Position numbers and translations under genes: made by a program. This document shows positions 24,550 to 33,054 of a stretch of DNA of 64,000 bases, piece by piece. The stretch is from Actinoplanes sp. NBRC 103695 (GTDB taxonomy: Bacteria > Actinomycetota > Actinomycetes > Mycobacteriales > Micromonosporaceae): positions 30,766 through 94,765 of the forward strand of contig NZ_BSTL01000034.1 in NCBI RefSeq assembly GCF_030269485.1. The letters run 5' to 3'. A model generated the notes under the pieces. That model was not told the origin of the DNA and did not search any database. It was given only the letters and a program-made list of their open reading frames with translations. Every line of letters starts with the position of its first letter. The stretch's first letter is position 1.

Positions 24550-25193
24550 GGCTGCGGTTCCCGGCCTTGTCGGATGGTGTCGAGCAGCCGGGCGGCGCGG
24601 TCGGCGAGGGCGCGCTGCGATCCGCCCTCGGTGGCGTCGCCGATCAGTCCTCGGCCCAGGCCCAGCCCGCAGGCGCCGGCGCGGAGAAACGCGGCGGCGT
24701 TGCCGGCGTCGACACCGCCGGTGGGAACCAGCGGAACGTCGGGCAGGGGGTCGCGCAGGGCTCGGCAGTATGCTGCTCCCTCGCGCCCGGCGGGGAAGAT
24801 CTTGACCGCCAGGGCCCCGGCCCGATGGGCGGTGAGGACCTCGGTGGCGGTGTAGGCGCCGCAGAGCACGCCGGTGCCGGTGGAGGCGGCCGCGGTGATC
24901 ACCTCCGGTACGACCGCGGGGGTGACGAGGAAGGCCGCGCCCGCGTCGGCCGCCGCGTCGGCCGCCGCCGCGTCCAGCACGGTGCCGGCACCGAGGTGGA
25001 CCTCGTCGGGGAGGTCGGCTCGTATGTCGAGAATCGCGCGGGCCGCTCCCGGCGTGGTGAGCGCGAACTCCATCAGCGTGATGCCGGTCCGGGCGAGTGT
25101 GGCGGCGGTGGCGGCGAAGTAGCGCGTGTCGGTACTACGCAGGATCGCCACGGCGGTGCGTTCGCGAAGGACCGTGAGGTCGAACGGGGTCAT
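24537..25193 (-). CDS. eda: KDPG/KDPGal-type class I aldolase
   Basis: Start ATG 25193 forms an ATGA overlap with the dehydrogenase stop and gives 218 residues. The fold is the short TIM barrel of Eda. Glu in LMEFALTTPGA (about 40) is the catalytic acid/base, GAGTVLD (about 69-75) binds the carboxylate, and Lys in ALAVKIFPAG (about 134) is the Schiff-base residue. VPTGGV (about 159-164) is the phosphate grip. It cleaves 2-keto-3-deoxy-6-phospho sugar acids to pyruvate and glyceraldehyde 3-phosphate. A longer upstream reading in this frame is non-coding. Confidence 0.87.
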   Translation of the reverse strand: MTPFDLTVLRERTAVAILRSTDTRYFAATAATLARTGITLMEFALTTPGAARAILDIRADLPDEVHLGAGTVLDAAAADAAADAGAAFLVTPAVVPEVITAAASTGTGVLCGAYTATEVLTAHRAGALAVKIFPAGREGAAYCRALRDPLPDVPLVPTGGVDAGNAAAFLRAGACGLGLGRGLIGDATEGGSQRALADRAARLLDTIRQGREPQPCTS

Positions 25194-26248
25194 GACGTCG
25201 ACGCCCGCCGGTCGAGGGTCAGCAGGATCTTGCCGCGCGGTCCGTCGCCGGCGCCGTGGCGCAACGCGTCGACGGCCTCCGCGAAGTTCTCGAGCGGAAA
25301 CCGGTGGGTGATCAGGGGGAGGGGAGTGAGTGCGCCGCTGTTGAGCAGTGCGACGGCCGAGCGCCACGCCTCGGCGGTGTAGCCGAAGCTTCCCCGGATG
25401 CGAAGGTCGTTGTTGACGATGTCGTCGGCGGCGGTGGTGATCGTTCTGCCGTGCCCGGCGATGCCGAGCAGCAGCACGCTGCCGCCACGTCGCGGCGCGG
25501 TCAAGGCTGATTGGACGGCGTCGATGTTGCCGGCCGCCTCGACGACGAAGTCGAAGCTGCGCTCCGGCGCCGGCTCGACGGTGAAGGCGTCCGCTCCCAT
25601 CGTCCGGGCGAGGCCGGCCTGCTCGGGTCTGCGGCCGCTGACCACCACCTCGCTCGGCGACCACAGCCGCAGCGCGTGGGCGGCCAGCAGCGCGACCGTG
25701 CCGTCGCCGATGACCAGCATGCGGCCGCCGCGTTCCGGGTTCGCCTCCAGCAGCCCGCGGAGCACCACCGACAAGGGTTCGACCAGCGCCCCGGCCTCGG
25801 CCGGGATCCCGGGACCGAGCCGGTGCACGAGGCGTTCCGGGACGGTGACGGATGGGCCGGCCGCACCGTCGCGCATGAAGCCGAGTTCGTCGTACACCGC
25901 GCAGAGGTTGGTCCGGCCCGCCCGGCAGGCAGCGCAGACACCGTCGGGGATGATGCCCTCGACGACGACCGTGTCGCCGGCCTGGAATCGGCCGGCCCGG
26001 AAGCGGTCGGCCCGGTCGCCCGTCGCCGCGACGACGCCGGACCATTCGTGCCCGATGACCAGCGGGTAGCGAACGTAGTCGGGATCCATCCTTCCGTCGA
26101 TGATCTCCAGGTCGGTGCCGCAGACCCCGACGAACAGCGGGGTGATCCGGACCTCGCCGGGGCCGGGGGCGACGGCCGTACGGTCCTCGAGGCCGAACAC
26201 CCCGGGTCCGCGGACGACCAGGGCCGGTCCGCCGGGCAGGGCGGTCAC
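25190..26248 (-). CDS. Zinc-dependent medium-chain alcohol/sugar dehydrogenase
   Basis: GTG 26248 forms a GTGA overlap with the IclR stop and gives 352 residues; a second GTG one codon upstream is equally possible. Catalytic zinc ligands are visible as GVCGTD (Cys, about 41) and IGHEWSG (His-Glu, about 63). The structural zinc loop reads DGVCAACRAGRTNLC: three Cys remain and the first of the usual four is Asp. The nucleotide fold is VIGDGTVALLAA. The family oxidises polyols, threonine or aldoses with NAD(P). With GalM and the dehydratases nearby, oxidation of an aldose to an aldonolactone or of a keto-acid intermediate is likely, but not proven. Confidence 0.83.
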   Translation of the reverse strand: MTALPGGPALVVRGPGVFGLEDRTAVAPGPGEVRITPLFVGVCGTDLEIIDGRMDPDYVRYPLVIGHEWSGVVAATGDRADRFRAGRFQAGDTVVVEGIIPDGVCAACRAGRTNLCAVYDELGFMRDGAAGPSVTVPERLVHRLGPGIPAEAGALVEPLSVVLRGLLEANPERGGRMLVIGDGTVALLAAHALRLWSPSEVVVSGRRPEQAGLARTMGADAFTVEPAPERSFDFVVEAAGNIDAVQSALTAPRRGGSVLLLGIAGHGRTITTAADDIVNNDLRIRGSFGYTAEAWRSAVALLNSGALTPLPLITHRFPLENFAEAVDALRHGAGDGPRGKILLTLDRRASTS

Positions 26249-27102
26249 CACGTCGGCGCCTTGCCGCCGGCCAGGTACTCGTGCCATGTCGGTCCGCCCA
26301 GCCCGATCGAGATGTCGTCGGCGTGGGCCCGGACGGACTCGCCCAGCTCGCGGACCCGCCAGGTGGGGATGTCCCGCTTGAGGCCGGTGACGCTGATCGA
26401 ACCGAGGCACGTCCCCGTGCGGTCGAGGAACGCCGCGCCGAGGCAGAAGACACCTTCGTCGTCCTCCTCGTCGTCGATGGCGAAGCCCCGGGTGCGGCTG
26501 GTGGCCAGGTCGGCCAGAAGGTCGTCGACGGTGGTGATGGTGTTCCGGGTGCGGCCCGGCAGGCCGGTCTCCTGGGCGATGGCCCGGATCCGGCCGGCGT
26601 CCAGGGCCGACATGATGGCCTTGCCGGCGGCGCTGTGGTGCGGGAGCTCGCGCCGGCCCAACTGGGTGTGGAATCGGATCGTGCCGGGCCCGTCGACCCG
26701 GTCGATGAAGACCGGGAAGCCGTTGTCGGCCACGGCCAGCCGGGTCGTCCAACCGGTGCGCGCGGTGAGCTCCTGCATCACCGGCCGGCCGATCTCGGTG
26801 AGCCCCAGTCCTTCGGTGAGGCTGTCGGCGAGCCGGATCACGGCGCGGCCGAGGCGGTAGCGCGGTCCGGGCTGGATCTCGGTGGCGTACGAGTGCGCCA
26901 CCAGCGTCCGCAGCAGGGCGAAGGTGGAGCTCTTCGACGTCTCCAGCTGCTGACTGAGCTCGGTCACGGTGAATCCCGTGGCTCCCGCGTCGGCCAGCAG
27001 GTCCAGCAGGCGCAGTGCCCGGGCGACGCCCTGCAGCTTGTACCGGTCGCCGGACGTCTCGACGTTGGTGTCGTCCGGGTCCGTGTCGCTCTTGCCAGGC
27101 AA
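26245..27102 (-). CDS. IclR-family transcriptional regulator of the sugar-acid operon
   Basis: A TTG start at 27102 is chosen: AGGAGG lies 6 nt upstream and no ATG or GTG is in frame near the HTH. The product is 285 residues. The winged HTH spans about 18-75 (VARALRLLDLLADAG, VTELSQQLETSKSSTFALLRTL). The C-terminal effector domain follows, with LPHHSAAGKAIMS and DEGVFCLGAAFLD. IclR proteins sense small carbon compounds, often keto-acids, and open or close divergent catabolic promoters. The gene heads the leftward operon and faces the rightward ABC-transporter operon across 183 bp containing repeated TGTTCG/CGAACA elements. Confidence 0.85.
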   Translation of the reverse strand: MPGKSDTDPDDTNVETSGDRYKLQGVARALRLLDLLADAGATGFTVTELSQQLETSKSSTFALLRTLVAHSYATEIQPGPRYRLGRAVIRLADSLTEGLGLTEIGRPVMQELTARTGWTTRLAVADNGFPVFIDRVDGPGTIRFHTQLGRRELPHHSAAGKAIMSALDAGRIRAIAQETGLPGRTRNTITTVDDLLADLATSRTRGFAIDDEEDDEGVFCLGAAFLDRTGTCLGSISVTGLKRDIPTWRVRELGESVRAHADDISIGLGGPTWHEYLAGGKAPTW

Positions 27103-27139
27103 GAAGGCCTCCTCAGCATGTTTGGCACAACAGAACTGT

Positions 27140-27254
27140 GTTCGTGAGACAGCGAACTCCGACAGCTGGGTAGCTGTCAAGTGGCGCCTGGAGGTTGACT
27201 TTAGTGCAACGACCGTGTTCGCATCAGCAACATCCTGTTCGGGCTGGACGAACA
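27140..27254. promoter_or_regulatory. Divergent promoter region with three inverted repeats (likely IclR operators)
   Basis: GTTCG (27140-27144) with CGAAC (27153-27157); GACAGCT (27161-27167), GGGT, AGCTGTC (27172-27178), perfect; TGTTCG (27236-27241), 7 bases, CGAACA (27249-27254), perfect. The TGTTCG/CGAACA unit occurs on both sides, once near each divergent gene. TTGACT at 27195-27200 is a possible -35 element for the rightward operon. Confidence 0.6.
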
Positions 27255-27285
27255 AGGTTCGGCACAGCACATCAATGGAGAGTAG

Positions 27286-28560
27286 ATGAAGCGAATCCTG
27301 GCGCTCGCCGCCGCGGCCTGCGTCGCCGCGACCCTCACCGGATGCGGCGGCAACGACGGCACGGGCGACGGCACGACGCTGACCCTGTGGCACAACTACG
27401 GCACGTACTCCAATGCCGCGGCCACGACGGACCTGGTCGCCGCCTTCGAGAAGCAGAACCCGACGATTCACATCAAAATCGTCAGCCAGCCGCAGGACAG
27501 CTACTTCTCGCTGCTGCAGTCGGCCGCCCTTGCCCACGAGGGCCCGGACCTCGCGGTGATGTGGACCGGCCTGTACGCGCTCAAGTACGAGAAGCTGCTG
27601 GTCAACCTCAAGGGAGTGGTCCCGGACGCGCTGCTGAGCGCGCAGAAGAGCATTGCCTACACGGCGCCCGGCTTCGACCCGGCGCGGGGCAGCCTGGTCA
27701 TGCCCACGGACACGCAGTTCTACATCGGCTTCTACAACAAGAAGCTGTTCGCCCGGGCCGGCATAGCCGCGGTGCCCCGCACCTGGGACGAGCTGTACGC
27801 GGCGTGCGCGAAACTCAAGAAGCTCGGCGTCACGCCCCTGGTGTACGGCAACGGCGGCGCGACCGGCGCGACGTTCGTGCCGTGGTACGACGCCAGCTAC
27901 CTGATCTCCGCCTTGTTCCCGCCCGACCGGCTGTCCGGGCTGTACGACGGATCGATCCCGTGGACCGACCCGCGGATCCAGGCGCAGCTGGGCAAGTGGC
28001 AGCAGCTGAGCAAGCGCGGATACACCAACGGCGACGTCGCGACCAGCAACACCAACTTCCGGGCGTTCCAGAACGGCGAAGCCGCGATGATCGTCGACGG
28101 CAGCTTCGACGCCGCGCGGTTCAGTAAGTCGCTGGGCCCGGATCTCGCCGCGTTCGTACCTCCGTTCAGCGACACGCCGGTCAAGTCGGTCGTCGAGTTC
28201 GCCGGTGGTGGCTTCTCCATCACCAAAACCTCGCGGCATCGGAGCGAGGCGGCCAAGTTCCTCGAGTTCCTCGGCACCGAACAGGCAACCGGCATCCTGG
28301 AGGGCAACGGGCTGATCCCCAACCTCACCGGATACCAGCCCCGGGACCCGATCGCCCGGCAGCTCATCGGGTTCGCCGCCACCGGCGGGTACGTCCGCTA
28401 CCCGATGCTCGACAACGTCATCCAGCCCGAGGTGGCCGACGTCGGCTCGCGTCAGCTCCCGTCCGTCCTCGCCGGAAACCGGACGCCGTCGGCGGCGGTG
28501 ACGGCGATGGACCAGTCGCTGCGTGCGCTGCCCGCCGACCGGCGGGCCGTTCTCCGATGA
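27286..28560 (+). CDS. ABC sugar-binding lipoprotein (family 1 extracellular solute-binding)
   Basis: The 424-residue product has a lipoprotein signal: MKRILALAAAACVAATLTGC, with Cys20 as the lipidated residue. The mature start TLTLWHNYGTYS and the AFEKQNPTIHI pattern are typical of family 1 carbohydrate-binding proteins. GEAAMIVDGSF (about 264-274) is another family marker. It captures the sugar outside and delivers it to the two permeases whose genes follow with an ATGA overlap. No ATPase gene is in the operon. Confidence 0.88.
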   Translation: MKRILALAAAACVAATLTGCGGNDGTGDGTTLTLWHNYGTYSNAAATTDLVAAFEKQNPTIHIKIVSQPQDSYFSLLQSAALAHEGPDLAVMWTGLYALKYEKLLVNLKGVVPDALLSAQKSIAYTAPGFDPARGSLVMPTDTQFYIGFYNKKLFARAGIAAVPRTWDELYAACAKLKKLGVTPLVYGNGGATGATFVPWYDASYLISALFPPDRLSGLYDGSIPWTDPRIQAQLGKWQQLSKRGYTNGDVATSNTNFRAFQNGEAAMIVDGSFDAARFSKSLGPDLAAFVPPFSDTPVKSVVEFAGGGFSITKTSRHRSEAAKFLEFLGTEQATGILEGNGLIPNLTGYQPRDPIARQLIGFAATGGYVRYPMLDNVIQPEVADVGSRQLPSVLAGNRTPSAAVTAMDQSLRALPADRRAVLR

Positions 28561-29423
28561 CCCGGGCCAGACCGGTCGGCGTCCTGCTGTCGCTGCCCGC
28601 CGTCACCCTGGTGGCGCTGCTGTTGGTCCTGCCGATCGCGCAGACCGCGTATTACAGCCTCACTGCCTGGGACGGCTTCCAGGCGACCTGGGCCGGCCTC
28701 GGCAACTATGCCCAGCTGTTCAACAACCCGGCTTTCGGGCGGGTCCTGGAGAACAACCTCCTGCTGTTGCTGTCGGTACCGGTGGCCGTGATCATCCCGT
28801 TCGGCATCGCCGCGGTGCTCAACGAGCACGTCCTCGGATGGCGGCTGTTCCGAGCGCTGTACTTCCTGCCCACCGCCGTGTCGTGGGTGGTAACCGGCAT
28901 GGTCGCGACCCGGTTCTTCGCCCAGGACGGCATCCTCAACGGCCTGCTGCGCGGCGTCGGCCTCGGGTTCGTGCGGACCGACCTGCTCGCCGGGGAGCGC
29001 ACCGCGCTGCTGGCAGTCGGCCTGACGTTCGTCTGGTCGATGGTCGGCACCAACACCCTGATCTTCAGCGCCGGGCTGGCCACCGTGGACCCGTCGCTGC
29101 TGGAGGCGGCCCGCTGCGACGGCGCCGGCCCGGTGCGCGCGTTCTTCAGCATCACGCTGCCGCAGCTCGCCCGGTTCCTTCAGTTCGCGGTCGTGCTGAC
29201 GACGATCTCGGCGTTCACCGCCCTGTTCAGCCTGATCTTCGTGATGACCAGCGGCGGGCCCGGAGACGGCACCACCACGATGGAGTTCTACATCTACCAG
29301 CGGGCCTTCACCCAGGGCGAGTTCGGCCAGGGCGCGATGCTCGGCATGGTGCTGCTGGCCACCGTCGGCCTCGTCACGCTGATCCAGGTCGGCGCGCTGG
29401 CCCGTGTCGGACGGGAGTCCTGA
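28557..29423 (+). CDS. ABC sugar permease, MalF/UgpA-type
   Basis: A 288-residue protein with about six transmembrane segments. The start overlaps the binding-protein stop (ATGA). The cytoplasmic EAA loop reads SLLEAARCDGAGPVRAFFSITLP (about residues 180-202; EAA...G pattern), which docks onto the ATPase. It pairs with the next permease to form the channel. Confidence 0.88.
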   Translation: MTRARPVGVLLSLPAVTLVALLLVLPIAQTAYYSLTAWDGFQATWAGLGNYAQLFNNPAFGRVLENNLLLLLSVPVAVIIPFGIAAVLNEHVLGWRLFRALYFLPTAVSWVVTGMVATRFFAQDGILNGLLRGVGLGFVRTDLLAGERTALLAVGLTFVWSMVGTNTLIFSAGLATVDPSLLEAARCDGAGPVRAFFSITLPQLARFLQFAVVLTTISAFTALFSLIFVMTSGGPGDGTTTMEFYIYQRAFTQGEFGQGAMLGMVLLATVGLVTLIQVGALARVGRES

Positions 29424-30220
29424 TGGCCAGGCGGATGACGCTGTTCCTGCTCATGGCGCTCATCGCCGTGGTGATGCTGTATCCGATCTCGTTCATGGTG
29501 CAGACCTCCCTGCGTAGTGACGAGCAGTACCGGACCGGCGCCGGCTATTCGCTCGGGAGCTGGCGGGCGCTGTTCGCCACATTGCCGGTCGCCGACCTGA
29601 TGCTGAACTCGACCCTGGTCTGCGTGTCGGCGCTACTGCTGATCCTGGTGGTGTCCGTCCCGGCGGGCTTCGCCTTCGCCAAACTCAGCTACCCCGGCAG
29701 CGCCGTCCTGCTCACCGCGATCATCGCCTGCGCGATGGTGCCCGTGCAGTCACTGGTCCTACCCGAGTTCGCGAACCTGGCCCGCATCGGCCTGGTGAAC
29801 AACTACCTCGGCGCGATCCTCGTGTACGCCGCTCTGGGCACGCCGTTCGCGACGTTCCTGATGACCGTCTACTTCCGGGCGCTGCCCGACGAGTTGCTCG
29901 AAGCCGGCGTGATCGACGGGCTGGGATACGGGCAGATCTTCCTGCGGATCGGCGTACCACTGTCCCTGCCGGCCGTCGCCACCGTCGTCGTGCTCCAGTT
30001 CATCCAGATCTGGTGCGACCTGCTCGTCGGGCTGCTCTTCCTGCAGACCCCGGGGCTGCGCACAATCACCACCGGTCTCGGCGTGCTCGCCTCCGGCCGG
30101 GTCACCGACGTCCCCGTACTGATGGCCGGCGCGACCCTGAGCGCGATTCCCGCCGTCCTGGCCTACCTGCTGCTGCAACGGTTCCTCGTCCGCGGCCTCA
30201 CCGTCGGCGTTTCCAAGTAG
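29423..30220 (+). CDS. ABC sugar permease, MalG/UgpE-type
   Basis: ATG 29423 overlaps the previous stop (TGATG) and gives 265 residues with six membrane segments. The EAA loop is ELLEAGVIDGLGYGQIFLRI (about 156-175). The N-terminus MARRMTLFLLMALIAVVMLY is the first helix. A longer reading in the same frame covers the previous gene and is not coding. Thirty bases later the lyase gene starts, so uptake and catabolism are one operon. Confidence 0.88.
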   Translation: MARRMTLFLLMALIAVVMLYPISFMVQTSLRSDEQYRTGAGYSLGSWRALFATLPVADLMLNSTLVCVSALLLILVVSVPAGFAFAKLSYPGSAVLLTAIIACAMVPVQSLVLPEFANLARIGLVNNYLGAILVYAALGTPFATFLMTVYFRALPDELLEAGVIDGLGYGQIFLRIGVPLSLPAVATVVVLQFIQIWCDLLVGLLFLQTPGLRTITTGLGVLASGRVTDVPVLMAGATLSAIPAVLAYLLLQRFLVRGLTVGVSK

Positions 30221-30249
30221 CCCCCCGACACCCGAAGAAGGAGACGGCC

Positions 30250-31143
30250 GTGCTGCACGGTGTACTTCCCGTTCTGCTCACCCCGTTCACCGACACCCTC
30301 GACCTGGACCTGCCCGCTCTCCAGCGCGAGATCGACTGGGTCATCGACCACGGCGCCGACGGCGTCGTGATGGGCATGGTCTCCGAGACCCTGCGCCTGA
30401 GCTCCACCGAACGGGACCGGCTGGCCGAAGCCACCTGCGCCGCCGCCGACGGCCGCGTTCCCGTCGTCACGAGCGTCGGCGCGGAAAGCCAGGTGACCGC
30501 CGTCGCGCACGCCCGCGCCGCCGCCGGCTACGGCGCCGCCGCCGTCATGGCCATCCCGCCGATGGCGACCGACGCGGGCGAGGACGAGGTGTTCCGGTAC
30601 TACGCCGCGATCGTGGAGGCGATCGACATCCCGGTGGTAGTGCAGGATGCGAGTGGCTACCTCGGCAACGGGTTGAGCATCGCCCTGCAAGCGAATCTGC
30701 ACCGGCAATTCGGCAGCCGGGTCTGCTTCAAACCCGAGGCACAGCCGATCGGACCCAAACTGAGCGCGCTGCGCGACGCCACCGGCGCGACGGCCGTCAT
30801 CTACGAAGGCAGCGGCGGCGTCGCACTGGTCGACAGCTACGCGCGGGGCATCGCCGGCACCATGCCGGGCGCCGACATCGTCTGGGCGATCGCCGCGCTC
30901 TGGCGCGCGCTCGTCGACGGTGACGAGGCCGCCGTCAACCGGCTCAACGGCCCGATCAGCACCCTCGTGCTGCTCCAGAGCACCCTCGACGCGTACGTCG
31001 CAGTCCAGAAGCACCTACTCGTCAGACAAGGCGTCATACCCAGCGCGGCGGTCCGCGGCCCGGTCGGCTACATCCTCGATCCCGAATCCGAGCGCGAGGT
31101 CGACCGTCTCTTCGACCACCTGCGAGCGGCGGTCGCCGGATGA
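30250..31143 (+). CDS. DapA-superfamily class I lyase/dehydratase (keto-deoxy sugar acid type)
   Basis: GTG 30250 lies after GAAGGAGA and gives 297 residues. The TIM barrel carries the superfamily's Schiff-base Lys in VCFKPEAQP (about 160). The second-strand MVSETLRLSSTER replaces the usual GTTGE...L..E motif. The Tyr that lysine-synthesis DapA keeps in YN.P is not present (VVVQDASGYLG), which argues against a lysine role. Relatives cleave or dehydrate 2-keto-3-deoxy sugar acids. It is coupled by ATGA overlap to the IlvD/Edd-type dehydratase, whose product it would use. Confidence 0.8.
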   Translation: MLHGVLPVLLTPFTDTLDLDLPALQREIDWVIDHGADGVVMGMVSETLRLSSTERDRLAEATCAAADGRVPVVTSVGAESQVTAVAHARAAAGYGAAAVMAIPPMATDAGEDEVFRYYAAIVEAIDIPVVVQDASGYLGNGLSIALQANLHRQFGSRVCFKPEAQPIGPKLSALRDATGATAVIYEGSGGVALVDSYARGIAGTMPGADIVWAIAALWRALVDGDEAAVNRLNGPISTLVLLQSTLDAYVAVQKHLLVRQGVIPSAAVRGPVGYILDPESEREVDRLFDHLRAAVAG

Positions 31144-32879
31144 GAGAGACGGATCTTCCCATGGGCACGCTGCGCAGCGACGCCTGGTTCGCCCGCGACG
31201 ACGAGGTCGGGCTCGAACACCGCGCCTCCCTCCGGGCCGCCGGCGCACCGATCGTCCCGGGTGGTGGCCGTCCGGTCATCGCCCTGATCAGTTCGATCAG
31301 CGAACTGAACCCGTGCAACCTGCCGCTGCGCCCGCTCGTCGAGGCCGCACGCGAAGGCGTCATCGCGGCCGGAGGCGTACCGGTCGAGATCCCGGTGATG
31401 TCCCTCGGCGAGGACCTGATCAAGCCGACCGCCATGCTGTACCGCAACCTGCTCGCCATGGAGGTGGAGGAGAACCTCCGCGCGCAGCCCATCGACGGGG
31501 TCGTGCTGTTCGGCAACTGCGACAAGACCATCCCGGCCGAACTCATGGCCGCCGCCAGCGCCGACCTGCCCGCCATCCAGGTCGCCGGCGGCTACCGCAG
31601 CCCCGGCCAGTTCCGCGGCACCGAGATCGGCGCCGGCACCGACCTGTGGTCCGCCTGGAACGATCGACGTGCCGGCCGGCTCGACGACGCCGGCTGGCAC
31701 GACCTCGAAGTCGCCCTCAGCTGCAGCCGCGGCGCCTGCAACGTCATGGGCACCGCGATGAGCATGGCCATCCTCGCCGAGGCACTCGGCCTGATGCTCC
31801 CCGGCGGTGCCACCCTCCCCGCCGGCGACCCGCGGCTGCACCACCACGCGTATCGATCCGGCCGGCGGATCGTGCGGCTCGTACACGAGCAGATCGTGCC
31901 CAGCCGGATCCTCACCGAGCCCGCGTTCCAGAACGCGCTGCTCGTTCTCGCCGCAGTCGGCGGATCCACCAACGCCACCGTCCACCTGGCGGCCATCGCC
32001 GGCCGCCGAGCGATCCGGCTGGACCTCGACGACCTCGACCGAGCTGCCCGCCGTACCCCGGTCATCGCCGACATCGCGCCCATCGGCCAGCAACACATCG
32101 CCGCCTTCGACGCGGCCGGCGGCCTGCCGGCGGTCCAGGCCGTCCTCTCCGGCCTCCTCACCCCCGACCTGCTCACGGTCGCCGCCACCGACGACCTACC
32201 CGGTCCCGCCGGACCGGCGAAGGGCGCCATACGCCCGCTCACCGATCCGGTGACCGACCGACCAGCCTTCACCGTCCTGCATGGCAACCTCGCCCCCGAG
32301 GGCGCCGTGCTGAAGACCGCCGCGGCCGACCCGGCCCTGTTCCGGCACACCGGCCCGGCCATCGTCTTCGACAGCTACACGGACATGCTCGACCGCATAG
32401 ACGACCCCGACCTCGGTGCGACCCGCGACTCGGTGCTCGTCCTACGCGGCTGCGGACCCCGTGGCGGAGACGGGTTCCCCGAATGGGGAATGATCCCGAT
32501 CCCGCGGCACCTGGCAGCCGCCGGGGTCACCGACATGCTGCGGATCAGCGACGCCCGCATGAGCGGCACCAGCTTCGGCACCTGTGTCCTGCACGTCGCA
32601 CCCGATGCCGCCTCCGGGGGACCCCTGGGACTTGTGCGCACCGGCGACCTCATCACCATCGACGTCGACCGGCGCATCCTGCGCGCCCACCTGGACGACG
32701 AGGAGATCGACCGGCGGCAAGCCCGGCTCCGGCCGCCGCCCTCGCGTCACCGGCGCGGCTGGCCCTTGTTGTACGACGAACACGTCATGCAGGCACCCGC
32801 CGGCGCCGATTTCGACTTCCTGGTCCCCCGGGACTCTGCCGCGCAGACATGGGAGGAACCGGTCATCGGCCGATCATGA
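31140..32879 (+). CDS. IlvD/Edd-family iron-sulfur dehydratase (sugar-acid dehydratase-like)
   Basis: The 579-residue product starts with ATG overlapping the lyase stop. Three cluster Cys are visible in family positions: SELNPCNLPL (about 58), LFGNCDKTIP (about 126) and SRGACNVMGTA (about 199). VGGSTNATVHL (about 280-290), GCGPRGGDGFPEWG and SDARMSGTSFG (about 467-477) are family motifs. It removes water from a sugar acid (arabonate, xylonate, galactonate or similar) to make a 2-keto-3-deoxy acid; valine synthesis is less likely given the operon. Last gene of the rightward catabolic operon. Confidence 0.85.
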   Translation: MRETDLPMGTLRSDAWFARDDEVGLEHRASLRAAGAPIVPGGGRPVIALISSISELNPCNLPLRPLVEAAREGVIAAGGVPVEIPVMSLGEDLIKPTAMLYRNLLAMEVEENLRAQPIDGVVLFGNCDKTIPAELMAAASADLPAIQVAGGYRSPGQFRGTEIGAGTDLWSAWNDRRAGRLDDAGWHDLEVALSCSRGACNVMGTAMSMAILAEALGLMLPGGATLPAGDPRLHHHAYRSGRRIVRLVHEQIVPSRILTEPAFQNALLVLAAVGGSTNATVHLAAIAGRRAIRLDLDDLDRAARRTPVIADIAPIGQQHIAAFDAAGGLPAVQAVLSGLLTPDLLTVAATDDLPGPAGPAKGAIRPLTDPVTDRPAFTVLHGNLAPEGAVLKTAAADPALFRHTGPAIVFDSYTDMLDRIDDPDLGATRDSVLVLRGCGPRGGDGFPEWGMIPIPRHLAAAGVTDMLRISDARMSGTSFGTCVLHVAPDAASGGPLGLVRTGDLITIDVDRRILRAHLDDEEIDRRQARLRPPPSRHRRGWPLLYDEHVMQAPAGADFDFLVPRDSAAQTWEEPVIGRS

Positions 32880-33054
32880 CGAACTCACGCGGAGCGCCGC
32901 GGCGCACCTGCTCGGCGGCGCCTCAGATCCGGCCCATAACCCGCGTCGATGACGTCGAAGGTGAAGACGGCCGTCTGCCGAAGGTCTCACGAAACGCCTC
33001 GGGTGACCGATTTATGGGCAGACAATGGCGTTGGGCCACTCAGACCGGGGAGTC

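Noticed and set aside
30250..31143. Dihydrodipicolinate synthase (dapA) of lysine synthesis
   Set aside because: The DapA Tyr motif is absent and the gene is coupled to a sugar-acid dehydratase and an importer, so a sugar-acid lyase is more likely.
31140..32879. Dihydroxy-acid dehydratase (ilvD) of branched-chain amino acid synthesis
   Set aside because: The cluster motifs differ from canonical IlvD and the operon is catabolic; sugar-acid dehydratase fits better.
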